Assembly: GCA_019009955.1 (NCBI GenBank)
Contig: CM032230.1
Location: 122,020,501 to 122,084,500 of the forward strand
Length of the DNA: 64,000 nt
Origin: Riptortus pedestris
Lineage: Eukaryota > Arthropoda > Insecta > Hemiptera > Alydidae
Direction: 5' to 3'
Shown: in pieces, positions 43,135 through 54,989 of the stretch
Position numbering within the stretch: position 1 is the stretch's first letter
Layout of the letters: every line of letters begins with the position of its first letter
Made by a program: the position numbers and the translations under genes
Notes under the pieces: model-generated
Seen by the model: only the letters and a program-made list of their open reading frames with translations
Database searches by the model: none
What the model was told of the DNA's origin: nothing

Positions 43135-44001
43135 CTCAGTTAATTCTGGGTTCTGCTTGCTGTAACCATGAATATTAGTTTTTGATAACAATGTTATAAA
43201 CCAGCCAATCAGATACAACTCCGGCCCTTTTTGTCCAGGCTCCCATATTGTAATGCAATTGGCATTTTCCCTCCACCAACCCTCTTCTCCTTTCACCTCT
43301 ATTACAGAACTTTTGTTATAAATCTCACAATAAACATTATACTGTAAATACTCGTACATGTCACCAAAAAAAAAAAAATGTTGACTATTTAGTTAGCTTT
43401 TAAATTTTTACTATTTATGCTAATGCCGTTCCTAACTGGTCGGAAATTTCAACATGTTTTCACAATATAATTTCTATTATACTTGTTTTGCAAAAACTGA
43501 TATATAAATAACGACAAGTTTTGCGTCATTATTTTTTTTAATAGGATAACATTTTTAATTGAATTATGAAGTTGTAAGGTAACCAACCATAAGTTTTTTG
43601 AGTCATGGTGGAACTGAGTTGTTCAGTGGGAAGACAATTATCTTTGGCCAACTTTGCCGAATTAGGGAAGTATTCTACTGAAACTTTTGAGAAATTTATA
43701 TTTTTCACTTCTCCGATTTTTACATAACAAAGACATTATTAGGATAAAGTTATAAGTTTTTTAAATCACTTGTCAGTTTTGTTTTTAAATAATGAAAGGA
43801 CATTCCTTTAAATAATAAAGTAGGAACCTTAGTAGATTTTTAAAACTAAAGACCTTTCATCTTGAATATTTGGGGGATTTTTTTTTAAACTTTATTTAGT
43901 CAATGTTTTTTCATGCTTGGGAAATTGTAATAAGAATTTTTAATCAATAATGGAAGAGGAGCAATAACGTAATATGAATTGCGATAAATATTACAAACCT
44001 T

Positions 44002-44049
<48 letters not shown>

Positions 44050-45052
44050 CATATACATATGTGTGTGTGTGTTTGTGTGTGCGTGTGTAGTTCGAAAAGA
44101 TTCTTGGATCATTAACTGCCTTCAGGGAATTAGTCATGTGGAGAGGTGCGACAATTTCTTCATTAGTGTTTAACGGAGAGAGAAAGATTGTGAGAGGTTA
44201 AACCAATGACGGGGAAAATAAGTCAGAGAGACACTTTTGGAAAGAGGTTATAAACTCAGTAGTAATTGGATCCAATAAGAGTAGTGATTACTCTGGGATC
44301 AATGTCACCCCTATTTCTCCATCTCTTCTCCTTTCATGTTTATCCTGTCACTCGCTCAAACTTGATTATATCTGTTTACATTAATTTAACGGTTAGTTCT
44401 CACTGATTTAGCGAAATATGAGATCTCTATAAGGAATTAATTTATACCTCTATGTCAGAGAATATATTGGGCATATTTGGATGCCTAGATCATGATGGCA
44501 GTGTATTAAATGTCGCTGGAGGTTGTTTTAGTATATACAAGAATTCATAAGTGAATTGTGTTTTTTTAATTTAGTTTGTTAGTTAATAATATTAACTTTA
44601 AGAAAAGTTATATAAAGTTGCTGTATCACATAGAACGGCAATTCTTCCATTACACAGGTACGTTTCAAGAGCATTTTAACTAATTTGTCTTATAGGAATA
44701 TAGTAATTGAAATTGTCATCCTCTTCTTACTTATTGAAAAACATTTCCATCATAGAAACTTTACTTGATGATTCCTTTTTATAATTATTTTGGTCATGTA
44801 TTGTTTTATTTACTTTTTATTCTATTTCTGATTATTTGTAATTTTCTTCATGTGTATCAACTTCCGTTTCTAAGTAACAATACATGTTTTAGGAAACAAT
44901 TGATAACCTCAAAACTCCTCCCATTCCGTTAGATTTCCTAAATGACAAATAATCGTCTGATATTGTATTTTACGACTATCTTCGAATGACCCACAGTCAT
45001 CTAAAATTACGTGAATAAAAAATGTCACTTTCATGAAATTATTAATATTTTT
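43135..45052. other. Unassigned AT-rich stretch with (TA)n
   Basis: No family recognised over 1.9 kb except a (TA)n plus (TG)n microsatellite at 44003-44086. An 81-codon minus-strand frame (43114-43359) overlaps the HINE end and is not convincing. Confidence 0.45.
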
Positions 45053-45535
45053 ACTAGCTGATTTTCTTTAATGCCATCTCGCCATACATTCTCTATTTCA
45101 AAGTCCATTTAATTGATGATGTCATCACAGTATACATTTGCGAGTAACTCGCATAATAAAGGTGTTAAAGCTTTAAGTAAGACTTTTCGTGGTATATTAG
45201 CTTATTATTAATTTGCCATGACAAATTATGGGGGTTTACTGAAGGCTGAAAATTAATAAATGTAAATATCTCGGTAAATATTCGAAATAGCAACAAAGTG
45301 CATATAAGAACAATTATAGGAAATTACATTTTCAACAAGACTGGCTGTATACAAGTTTCCGATCCGACTCATAATAACGGATATTTATCGAAATTCCCAC
45401 TTTAACTTCTCCCCCAGTGGTCCGATATCAGCCATTAACGAACTTAGTCTTTATTTTTACATATAACAATAATTGCGACCGCTAGAGAGTTAACAGACAA
45501 ATATATATAACCCATTTTCCTTTAGGGAAAGAGAG
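45053..45535 (-). mobile_element. Decayed HINE
   Basis: GGGGGTTTACTGAAGGCTGA, AATATCTCGGTAAATATTCG, CGATCCGACTCATAATAACG, TCAGCCATTAACGAACTTAG and GCGACCGCTAGAGAGTTAAC are in order on the plus strand. The TA tract is short (TATATATA near 45500) and is followed at once by CCATTTTCCTTTAGGGAAAG, so the 5' block is deleted. Confidence 0.65.
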
Positions 45536-46203
45536 ATTTTGCATCCTAATTATGGAATTTAATGATGGGAAGAAGGTTTATGTTCCACTTAGGAAGATGT
45601 TTCCAGAATTTAGGTAAAATAGTTAACTAATTTACAGAACAATAGTCACTAATAAGCAATATAAAAATGTTTACATTAGAAAATAAATATTATTTTTTGT
45701 TACTCTGAATTCAAATATTAGAAATAGCTAGATAATTTTCCCCCAAGAACTGTAAAACATAATATTCTCCAACATGCGGAAAGAATACTAATGCGAAAAG
45801 TTCAGACCGCTGGCAACTTTTTATTTCAGTCTGAATATCAATAGGTTTACTCCTCACTCCTTTAAATGCCAAGGTATGAGCCGTCGCTCCTGTTCTGATT
45901 CCCTTTAATGCTTTCAGTTATTCAGTAAGGATTTCGTTGTATACATTTTTTTAAATTTTATTTCTTATTCAAGACCAGACAGACAGCTTCGTCTGTTTGT
46001 CTGTCACTCTCCTTATATCTTTAACAATACAAATAAATTATCCAGATTTATTTAGTTTTATTGGAGAACGTATCTAATTTCATAAAACAAAAGTATTTGT
46101 AATTGTATTGCTATCTGTAGTCGTCAGATAAAGAGGTAAGGCATATCTCACTTTCAATGCAACATTTCTTTCTTAGTTAACACTCAATATGGGGCTAACC
46201 TTA
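45536..46203. other. Unassigned stretch with a small hairpin
   Basis: No element recognised. AGACAGACAG and CTGTTTGTCTGTC around 45976-46005 form a short imperfect hairpin. Confidence 0.5.
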
Positions 46204-46240
46204 ACCCGCCAGGTTTAGCCAACTGAGTTAAAGCGTTGGC
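46204..46240 (+). mobile_element. SINE copy 5, head, split by HINE
   Basis: ACCCGCCAGGTTTAGCCAAC, TGAGTTAAAGCGTTGGC matches the SINE head through the A-box region and stops at the point where other copies read GTCTTAATCTC. The rest follows at 46920. Confidence 0.8.
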
Positions 46241-46919
46241 TTTTAGCAGATTTCCCTTGAGGGAAATCAGCTATTGAGGTCGTACTCATGACGGAATTTT
46301 TGAAAAATTTCTTCAAATGTCCATCGATCCTACCCAGGAGATGACGAAAATGAGGTCCGTTCAAAACTATATATATATATATGTCTGTTAACACTCTAGC
46401 GGTCACAATTTTCGGTATTTAATCGTTTTATGTATAAAGGAAGATCAAGTTCGTAACGGCTGAAATCGGACCAGTGGGAGGGGGGGTTTATAGGGGGGAT
46501 TTTCAAAAATTCGAAATATCTCCGTTATTATGCATCGGATCGAAAAATTGTATAGAATCAATCTTATTGGAAATTAAATTTACTATAAATATTGTTATAT
46601 GCATTTATTCTGTATCTTGAATATTAACCGAGATATTTGCATTTGTATTCTGCGTGATACTGGTCACCAGTAAGCTATGTTCGAACTTTCCGGCGAGAGC
46701 TCTGGCGGCCGTTTCTATAACTTCGCCCCTCGTGAATAGGTTTAGAGGTTAGGTCAACTGTTTTTTGGGGCTAGAAACTACTGGGTTGTTACGCCCTAAA
46801 TAATGTTTTAGGTTTAGAGGTTTCTTACTACTACAGTTGTTAGTTGGCAGATTTCCCTATTGTAAAACTTCACGTGGGAAATCTGCTTAGTTTACGCAGC
46901 CCCTGCGTGACGGACTTTT
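46241..46919 (+). mobile_element. HINE, full length, inserted in a SINE
   Basis: A 679-bp copy. The 5' hairpin arms are 46245-46256 and 46261-46272. (TA)n lies near 46369-46381 and the G-rich block at 46475-46499. The inner 3' hairpin has perfect 11-bp arms GCAGATTTCCC (46847-46857) and GGGAAATCTGC (46876-46886). The terminal hairpin ACGCAG (46894-46899)/CTGCGT (46903-46908) is followed by 11 bases to the end. It carries the AACTACTGGGTTGTTACGCC segment that 61170-61856 also has. Flanks rejoin into an uninterrupted SINE, which fixes the element ends within the T runs. Confidence 0.9.
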
Positions 46920-47110
46920 AATCTCACATGGGAAACTAGAGTGTAGAGTTCGATTCCCGCCAGGCAATATTCATCTATTTAGTGACGGACTGATAAAAAT
47001 AATAAATAAAATCCTTTGTCCCACTCTGGCTAGAAAAGAGTGGTAACTTGTAGACAACCCGCCCCAATTAGCCTAAGTAGGAAATAGTGGACGCTAATAA
47101 ATAACAGTAA
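46920..47110 (+). mobile_element. SINE copy 5, remainder
   Basis: AATCTCACATGGGAAACTAG, GAGTTCGATTCCCGCC (B box, near 46951-46966), ATTCATCTATTTAGTGACGG, CTGGCTAGAAAAGAGTGGTA, ACCCGCCCCAATTAGCC and AATAAATAACAG complete the copy. Confidence 0.82.
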
Positions 47111-47240
47111 ATTTAAACTACAAATAAAATATTTAGTGATATCTTGTTAAAATCACACGACTACTATTAGGGGGTTTCCTGAAGATTGAAAAAAATATAC
47201 AAATAACCGTGTTCATATTAGAGTTAGACCAAAAATACAA

Positions 47241-47285
47241 TGTCCATCGATCCTACCCAGGAGATGACGAAAAAGAGGTCCGTTC

Positions 47286-47362
<77 letters not shown>

Positions 47363-47822
47363 TGTTAACACTCTAGCGGTCGCAATTTTCGTTTGATCGT
47401 TACCAAACTCGATATTTAAACGTTTTATGTAAAAATAAAGATCAAGTTCGTTAATGGCTGAAATCGGACCAGTGGGAGGGGGGGTTTAGAGGGGAGGATT
47501 TTCGAAAATTCAAAATATCTCCGTTACTATACGTCGGATCAAAAAACTATATAGAACCAATCTTATTGAAAATTAAATTTACTATAAATAATGTTGTATA
47601 CATTTATTATGTCTCTTGAATATTAACAGAAATATTTGCATTTTTCTGTTTTCAGCTTCTGAGATGAGATTGGCTAACTTCGGGTCTAGTCGTGAGTTTC
47701 CGTCAAGAGCTAGTTCGGGCCGTTCCCGTAACTGTTCGACTCTCTATTCTGAAATTTCTTTATTGTATAACTTCACGTGGGAAATCTGCTTAGTTTACGC
47801 AGCCCCTGCGTGACGGACTTTT
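47241..47822 (+). mobile_element. HINE, 5' truncated
   Basis: Starts at TGTCCATCGATCCTACCCAG, then (TA)n (47291-47359), GTTAACACTCTAGCGGTCGC, the G-rich block near 47475-47500, the inner hairpin arm GAAATTTC and GTGGGAAATCTGCTTAGTTT, an intact terminal GC hairpin and GACGGACTTTT. It lacks the first 90 bp or so. Confidence 0.82.
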
Positions 47823-47924
47823 GTCATTAACGAATTGAACCTTCAACTTACCATCAATTGCGTAACCAAAGTTTATAAACGATCCAATAATAATTGAACA
47901 GGACATGAATAATTAAATAGGATA

Positions 47925-48090
47925 TGAATCGGATCGATACATTCGATATAACCAATCTCATTACAAATTTAATTTCCTATAAATGTGTTCTATGTAAGTT
48001 TCGTGTATTTCGATTGTTAACCAAAGCACTTACAGTTTTCAGTATTAAGTCTTAGAAGAGTCCCCACTTAGTTACTGAGCCCCGAATCAT
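47925..48090 (+). mobile_element. HINE 3' fragment, decayed
   Basis: GAATCGGATCGATACATTCG, TATAACCAATCTCATTACAA, TTTCCTATAAATGTGTTCTA and TTTTCAGTATTAAGTC are recognisable. No termini. Confidence 0.5.
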
Positions 48091-48166
48091 AAATCCAACC
48101 AGAATTTCAATTCCTCACAAGCTCCGAACTTCGGGAGTGGTAGATTATGTTCGATAGTTAATGAAT

Positions 48167-48281
48167 GTTAGCAAATTTTACCGAAGAATGAAGTTGTACT
48201 ACTCATGGCACAAATTTCGAATAATTTCCTTAAGTGTCCATCAATCCTACTTAGTAACGAAAATGAGGTCAGTTCAAAATG

Positions 48282-48321
<40 letters not shown>

Positions 48322-48322
48322 T
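48167..48322 (+). mobile_element. HINE 5' half before a Helitron
   Basis: A diverged terminus (TTAGCAAATTTTACCGAAG), TGTCCATCAATCCTACTTAG, AACGAAAATGAGGTCAGTTC, then (TA)n at 48281-48314. A minus-strand Helitron begins in the TA tract; the HINE 3' half reappears at 50368. Confidence 0.65.
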
Positions 48323-49910
48323 CTAGCTCAGATACCCGGCCTCGCCCGGGAATTCATTTGAGGCTGAATGGTGATGATATTTTTTTGGCAAGGCTTGACT
48401 TTGCACAATATTTTGACATTTACCCGTCCCAGTGTTATACGGGTTAATACCCGTCGTTTCTGTGGATTCGTTAATAATAAAATTAATTTTTTATGCAAGA
48501 CTTCACTGTTCTCCATATTGTCATATTTCCCGTTTCCTGTGCATTGAGCATAGATTTGAATTATTAAGGACAAAATATTAACATACATTAAAATTAATTT
48601 TCCAGGTGCTGTACCTGGTAGTTCATATTGAAAAGAATTGTTGAACAAATTTCTCTAAATAACAAAATAAACAACTGTTGTGATGTGCATATTTGCCGAA
48701 ACCACAAAAAGAAACGAAATATCACTATTATTAATTGCAGGCCTCCCTTATAACCCCCACTCCTGCCCGTCCCAAGAAATGTTAGTATGGCTTATTATAA
48801 GGAAGACGTTAGTGCTAATTGACATACCGAGTTTGGTTTAGTTCAGTTGACTTTTTGTGCCAAATAAAATTGTTGACTTCCGGAGTAGTTTTTAACGTAT
48901 AACTCATTTATACTTAGGTATACGACAAAAGTGTATATAACAAAAGTTACTTCAAATAAAAAAATAAACAACTTTTGTCATGTGTATAATTGCTAAAATG
49001 CAATAGGAAACGAAATACCGCTATTGTTAAATTCAGGCCTCCCTTATAACACCCCCCCTCCTGCCCATCGCTAGAAAGGTTGGTATGGCTTATTATAATG
49101 AAAGCGTTAGTGCTAATGCACATACCGAGTTTTATTTATTTCGGTTGGGTCATTTGTCCCAAATAAAATTGTTCACTTCCGCTATAGGTTTTAGCTTTAT
49201 ATCTCGTTTATAATTCGGTAAACGACAAAAGTGAATATGATAAAAGTTAGTCCAAATAACAAAATAAACAACTTTTGTTATGTGCATAATTGCCGATAAC
49301 TCTATAAGAAGCGAAATATAGCTATATTTAATTTCAGGCCTCCCCTAAAACCCCAAATCCTGATCGTCTCAATAAATAATATTACAGCTTATTATCATGA
49401 ATGATTTAGTGTTAATTAACATAAGGAAATTTATTTAAATCGGTTGGGTCGTGTGTCCCAAATAAAATTGTTCACTTCCGCTATAGGTTTTAGCGTATAT
49501 CTCGTTTATAATTCGGTATACGAAAAAAAGGTATATAACAAAAGTTACTCTAAATAACAAAATAAACAGCTTTTGTTATGTGCATAATTGCCGAAAAACC
49601 AATAGGAAACGAAATATCACTATTTTTAATTTCAGGCCTCCCTTATAACCCCCACTCCTGTTCGTCTCAGAGAATATTAATATAGCCTAAAGTCTAAGTT
49701 AGGTTAGTAGTAATATACATACCAAATTTCATAAAATTCGGTTCAGCCGTTTATGAGTGAAAAGGTACCAAACAAACATACAAACAAACTGACACCAAAG
49801 AAACAAAATGCAGTTATGGTGTCTATGACATGTGAAACGAAAAGTTATCGTGAAATTTCGCGAAAAAAATCAATGTACAGACAGAGGTTACAATTTTATA
49901 TATATATAAT
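48323..49910 (-). mobile_element. Nonautonomous Helitron 5, four internal units
   Basis: Minus-strand copy of the main Helitron family: CTAG complement at 48323-48326 with the hairpin CCCGGGCGAGGCCGGG, and the 5' region (ACAGACAGAGGTTACAATTT on the plus strand near 49878-49898). Internal unit landmarks (CAGGCCTCCC type) are at about 48739, 49034, 49334 and 49632, spaced 295-300 bp. The extra unit compared with Helitrons 1-3 points to gain or loss of whole units. No reading frame of note. Confidence 0.78.
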
Positions 49911-49917
49911 ATATAAT

Positions 49918-50367
49918 TCTAATGAACGTGTATAATTTCACAGCAGTCGATATCTCGGTTATTTATCTATACTGCAACTAAATGGCTGGATCAACTTCAA
50001 TGAATTTTTGTGTATGAATTCATTCATTCATTATGTGTATGTATTCATTCAATACATTTAATTTTTTGTACGCTGTGTTTTCATATTATATGTATCGCAT
50101 TTTCGTAAATATTGAGCATATTATATTCAGATATAAGTTACGTGCTTTCGATTGACGACAGTCATCGCTCTTACGGCCCTTGGCAATATCCCTTGATATT
50201 TTGGGAAGGAGAAGATAGATATCATTTAAATATTATTATTTTTAGAAAAATTGATGTTATTTCAAAATGAAGAATAATGAAATTATTTGTTTTTCATTCC
50301 ATACTTTGTTTAAAATCCTAATAGCTTAAAATATCATATGCAGGACAACGTCTGTCGGGCCCGCTAG
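49918..50367 (+). mobile_element. Small Helitron of a second family
   Basis: About 450 bp from TCTAATGAACGTG to GTCTGTCGGGCCCGCTAG (CTAG at 50364-50367), with a GACA/TGTC stem in GGACAACGTCTGTC before the end. The sequence ACAACGTCTGTCGGG next to CGCTAG is a terminus I associate with arthropod Helitrons. It lies directly against the 5' side of Helitron 5. Confidence 0.6.
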
Positions 50368-50761
50368 TATATATATTCTTCTCTATTACCCCTCTAGTTG
50401 TCGCAAGTTTTGTTTAATCACTACCAAAATCGATATATAAGCGTTTCATGTAAAATTAAAGATAATGTTCGCTAACGGCTGAAATCGGATCTGGGGGAGT
50501 TTGGGTTTCAGAGGGAGGAATTTCGAAAATATCGAATCGTTATTATACGTTGGAATGAAAATTTTATAGAAACAATCTTATAGAAAATTTAGTGTTCTAT
50601 AAATATTGCTATATACATGCTTTCTCTATCCTGAATACTGTCCATGGCATTCATATTTATTCGTTTTCAGACTTCAGTAAACACCCACTCCCATATTAAC
50701 AATAAGCCGCTATATCATGACCCACTTTACAGAAAGCTCAAATATCAAGTATTCTTTTGAC
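50368..50761 (+). mobile_element. HINE 3' half after Helitrons
   Basis: TATTACCCCTCTAGTTGTCG, AACGGCTGAAATCGGATCTG, a weak G-rich block and the long-subfamily CAGACTTCAGTAAACACCCA block. It is interrupted by another HINE at 50762 before reaching its own terminus. Confidence 0.68.
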
Positions 50762-51339
50762 TTTTAGCAGATTTCCCTTAAGGGAAATCAGCTATTGAGA
50801 TTGTACTCATGACGCGATTTTCGAAATTTTTCTTCAAATGTCCATCGATCCTACCCAGGAGATGACGAAAATGAGGTCCGTTCAAAACTATATATATATA
50901 TATATATTTGTCTGTTACCGCTCTAGCGGTCGCAATTATTATTTAATCGTTACCAAACTCGATATTTAGTCGTTTTATGTAAAAAGAAAGATCAAGTTCG
51001 TTAACGGCTGAAATCGGACCAGTGGGAGGGGGGGTTTAGAGGGGAGGTTTTTTGAAAATTCGAAATATCTCCGTTACCATACGCCGGATCAAAAAATTGT
51101 ATAGAACCAATCTTATTGCAAATTAAATTTACTATAAATATTGTTCTATACTTTTATTCTCTATCTTCAATATTAACCGAGATATTTGCATTTTTATTAA
51201 ATGTGGGCCGATAACGAACGTTTCAGGCCAAAAGCTAGTTCGGCCCTAACTGTTCGGCTCTCGTATAGAGATTTCTCTATTGTATAGCTTCACGTGGGAA
51301 ATCTGCTTAGTTTACGCAGCCCCTGCGTGACGGACTTTT
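50762..51339 (+). mobile_element. HINE, full length, nested in a HINE
   Basis: A 578-bp copy with a perfect 5' hairpin, (TA)n at 50889-50906, GTTACCGCTCTAGCGGTCGC, a G-rich block near 51020-51050, GAGATTTCTCTATTG and CACGTGGGAAATCTGCTTAG, an intact terminal hairpin and GACGGACTTTT. It lies within the 3' half of an older HINE. Confidence 0.87.
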
Positions 51340-51798
51340 TACTTTGGGAGGTGCATGCATAGCATATACGGAGTGTGATGAAGTCATCACTTAAGATTTT
51401 ACGTTCTTAACATGAAAATGCTTATTTGATCTGTACCATACTCGACCATACTTAATTTCTTCATTATACACTGTTCATCGCCGTTAATGGCTCAAATCGG
51501 AACAGGAAGGGAGCGATTCTAAAATCCATAATATTTTCTTTATTTTGAGTAGTACTTATAGAAAAATGATATAGAACCAATCTTGTTAATCTATTGATGC
51601 TGTAACGTGGGTCTTCTTTACATTTTTTCATAACTCATATATATAAAGCGTGTAATTCGTACGACTTCAGTAAATCCCCACTTCTACTCATTACATTTCT
51701 ACTTATAAATATAAAATATATGGTGAGATGAGATCAATAGTGTGTTATTTTTCCACTTAAGAAATCCGCTTAGTTGACGCAGCTGCATGAGAGATTTT
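51340..51798 (+). mobile_element. HINE 3' fragments, decayed
   Basis: TGATGAAGTCATCACTTAAG, TTTTACGTTCTTAACATG, CGCCGTTAATGGCTCAAATC, ACTTCAGTAAATCCCCACTT and AAGAAATCCGCTTAGTTGAC with a decayed terminal hairpin. It probably continues the interrupted copy at 50368-50761 plus a further duplicate. Confidence 0.55.
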
Positions 51799-52541
51799 GA
51801 AATTATCATTGTGTCATACACCTACCACCTCGGGAGATGGGTTTAGAGAGGATCTAAATAAACAAAAATTAAAATTAAAACTGTTCTCACCTATTAAAAA
51901 CAGTTTATATTAATTATTCGTATAGTGCACTTTGTGTTTGAGCGATGAGAATTAAATCATCACAATTTATTTTAATCTAGATATCGCAAATTGGTCTTTG
52001 CATATTAAATGGATCGTCATTAAAGAAATAATTTCATGAGAAATAAAATGATCAATAATACTTGAAGTTAAAGATGAAACATAATAGAAAGTATAATAAT
52101 CAATTTAAGATTTTAGACGCATTCTAGCGGAGAGCCAGTCAATTAACTCCATCGTCTGACTAGTGGCCTCTTAGTTCCACGGAAAACAAATAGATGCCGC
52201 TTTATTCAGAGCGAGTCAGGGGGATTTTATTAGGCAAATGCATTGTCATTTACAGTTACTTGGTCACTTATGAAGAACTATTTCATTCTGATGAATGAAC
52301 ACTGTAAAGTCTAAATTGTTTTCAGCGTTTCAGACCGAGAAACTTAGTATTTTAGCACCTTTTAGTAGCAAGATCAAAATCTGAACTGTACAGTATTCTG
52401 GCTCTGTAAAGTAATGTTACATAAATAGTAATAGTTTCCTGAAAATAATAAATCATTTTACAGAGACCGATAGGTATAGTAAAGAGTAATTCCATTTGTT
52501 GTGTTCTCTTCCGAAACCAAGACTTATTTCTCGAATACATA
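51799..52541. other. Unassigned intergenic stretch
   Basis: Nothing recognised. Confidence 0.5.
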
Positions 52542-52930
52542 AAAGCACATCACGCAGAAGCTTCTTAAACTAAGCAGATTTCCCTCGTTGCGAGGTAAAA
52601 ATATGGACTCTGGTATACGTCAAATAAACATGAAATCTTAAATGCTGACGTTACGACACAACTTATTTGCCGCCCACAGTAAAAGTTCAATAAAAACAAT
52701 CTATGATATCTAAGATTTCAATAAAGTGGTTCATGATAAAAGAGCTTAGTGTTAGTATGACTTGAGTAGGATGGGGGTGGGGGGAGGGACTCTAGACTGA
52801 TAACTAAAAGTGAACTGGTATAACACGTTTGTGATCTCATTAGAGCACATATTCTCTATTTATATGTAAAAAAAAAACAATGAGTAGAAGGAGAGAGTGG
52901 AAGGGGGGGGGGTTACTGAAGGCAGAAAAA
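52542..52930 (-). mobile_element. HINE 3' half, diverged
   Basis: AAAAGCACATCACGCAGAAG with CTTAAACTAAGCAGATTTCC at the left, then long-subfamily segments including two G-run blocks (about 52772-52788 and 52901-52912). The 5' half is missing. Confidence 0.6.
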
Positions 52931-53354
52931 GCATAATTATGGACTTAAAAGTAAGAACAGGAGATGTTAACACATTCAATATAAACTGAATTCCATTACA
53001 ATGCTACTAAATTAAATTTCTTTGTAATCGTCTAATGATAAATGGGACAGTATAAATTTGGTTCATAAATAAATTTTTATCTTTTATTTATTTCTAGTGT
53101 TTCTGAGTGGTATTTTAAAATAAATAGGCATGCAAACTCAGCAGACTTCTAAGTAGGCAAGGCTATAATTAGAAGAGGTATTTAGGTATTTGTCAGTTTT
53201 TATTTACTGAGACAAGGTGAATAACTTTAAATAAGAAAACAGATAAGATTTAAATTTGGCTAATTAGGTTCAAATCTTTTCTAAAATAACTCTTTATGTC
53301 TCTTTTGAAAGATTAAAACCTAATAATAGTTTCATTTTTTCTTGACAGTTCCTA
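52931..53354. other. Unassigned intergenic stretch
   Basis: Nothing recognised. Confidence 0.5.
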
Positions 53355-53414
53355 TTCGTCAGACTTTGTAACGAAACTCATTAAATAAATTCCTTAGTAA
53401 CACCCAGGCTAGAA
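53355..53414 (+). mobile_element. SINE copy 6, left piece, split by HINE
   Basis: AACGAAACTCATTAAATAAA, TTCCTTAGTAACACCCAGGC and TAGAAA match the SINE body; the tRNA-like head is missing. It continues at 54029. Confidence 0.72.
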
Positions 53415-53850
53415 AAAAGTCCGTCACGCAGGGGCTTCGTAAACTAAGCGGATTTCCCTCGTGATGTTTAACAATAGATAAATCTACATAATGGTAACAA
53501 AATAGCACCATTAACATCAAGTGAATAAATACAAAAGATAATACGAAACCTCCAGACGGGCAGAACCTGAAACGTAAACAAACAGGTGTGGCAACTTCTC
53601 ACAGGGAAGAAAAACAATTACGGAAATATATCAGAATATTACATACTCATTGTATTGAAAACTATTTACTATATATAGTACTGTAATTTATAATGGTTTC
53701 AATTTCAGCCGTTAACGAACTTGATCTTTCTTTTTACATACCGATAACGAGATGTTAAAATATCGGTATTTAAACAATTAAATACCGATTGTGGTGATGA
53801 TTAATCAAAACTTGCGGCCGCTAGAGTGTTAACAAACAAATATATATATA

Positions 53851-53884
<34 letters not shown>

Positions 53885-54028
53885 GGGCGTAATACCCCAG
53901 TAGTTTATCACCCAAAGAAAAAAAAAATCTCCTTTGTAGGATCAATGGACATTTGAAGAAATCTTTCGAAAATCGTGTCAAGAGTACGGCCTCAATAGCT
54001 GATTTCCCCTAAGGGGAATCTGCTAAAA
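53415..54028 (-). mobile_element. HINE inserted in a SINE, reverse orientation
   Basis: A 614-bp copy: AAAAGTCCGTCACGCAGGGG, AACTAAGCGGATTTCC, an inner block rearranged near 53690-53780 (two copies of a GATNTTAAAATATCGGTATT-like segment; the C-run is lost), (TA)n with a TG interruption (53840-53883), the odd piece GGGCGTAATACCCCAGTAGT, and the 5' block to GATTTCCCCTAAGGGGAATC and TGCTAAAA. The 5' hairpin shows compensating changes (CCCC/GGGG). Confidence 0.85.
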
Positions 54029-54106
54029 GGTGGTAACCTGTAGATAACCCGTCCTAATTAGCTATAGTAGCAAAACGTGGACGTTAATAAATTAATAATA
54101 ATAATA
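54029..54106 (+). mobile_element. SINE copy 6, right piece
   Basis: GGTGGTAACCTGTAGATAAC, CCGTCCTAATTAGC, GTGGACGTTAATAAATTAAT and (AAT)n finish the SINE. Together with 53355-53414 it reads through CTAGAAAAGGTGGTAACC as in intact copies. Confidence 0.78.
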
Positions 54107-54837
54107 TCCGTCCAAGGATTGATAGATTGACTGCAGTGGTCTGAAATGTAGGCTTAACAGTTGCTCAGTCAGATGGATTGAGCCTGGAATGTACTGATAG
54201 CTGTGGCCCCATTTCACACTGATAGAACTATTAATGCAAACAGGATTTCGTTTGTACGAGGGCCGAAGTAAAGTATTGCAATCACGAAGAATTTAGGTTT
54301 TTAAATTTCAACACAATTATCCGTTTTGACCAGTTTCGACATAACGTCTGTACGTACTCAGTAAATAAAACACGACTACGACTAATGATGAAATTTAATA
54401 TTTAGGCTGTTTTAAGATCCAGTGGAATTGAATTGGGCATGGATTTTTTATTATAATCGAGTAAGAGGAGAAGGTGGGTTTAAAGGAGGTCGAAAACAAA
54501 TAAAACAATGCAATTTCTCCAAACCTACTTTTACCTAGTTTTAAAAGATCTCTATGGGACCTTTTTTACTTATCGTAAAATTATGTTCTAAAGCCTGTTT
54601 TGATCTTATGCTTAGGTTGAAAAATAACTCATATTACCTTCAAACTAATTTAAAATGAGGAAATTTATTTATCAGAGTTGTCTATCTGGGGTGGTGTATA
54701 TTTTATATATAAATAAATACTTATTACACATTTCGAATGATTTTTAAAAATAATATGGCATAGCTTCTTAAAATCTTTGAGAAGTACTGATCCAGTAATT
54801 TTTAATGTCCTATATTTATTTAGTTTTTTTTTTTTAT
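54107..54837. other. Unassigned intergenic stretch
   Basis: No feature recognised. Confidence 0.5.
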
Positions 54838-54912
54838 TAATTATTTATTAACGTCCACTTTTTGCAACTAAGGCTAATTGGGACGGGGTATCTACAGCTA
54901 ACCACCAGGTTT
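54838..54912 (-). mobile_element. SINE copy 7, 3' fragment
   Basis: On the minus strand: GTAGATACCCCGTCCCAATT, AGCCTTAGTTGCAAAAAGTG, GACGTTAATAAATAATTAAT and an A-rich tail (T run at 54826-54836). The head and central body are missing, as in 5'-truncated retroposons. Confidence 0.72.
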
Positions 54913-54989
54913 AGGTTGTGCTAATTTAAAAAGTAAGTGTTTTGGAATATGTACTTTACATAGTGCAACCCTATTCTTAACTAGTCATT

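Noticed and set aside
45976..46005. Small CAGACAG/CTGTCTG hairpin as a terminator or RNA structure
   Set aside because: Short, imperfect and built of simple repeat; no context supporting a function.
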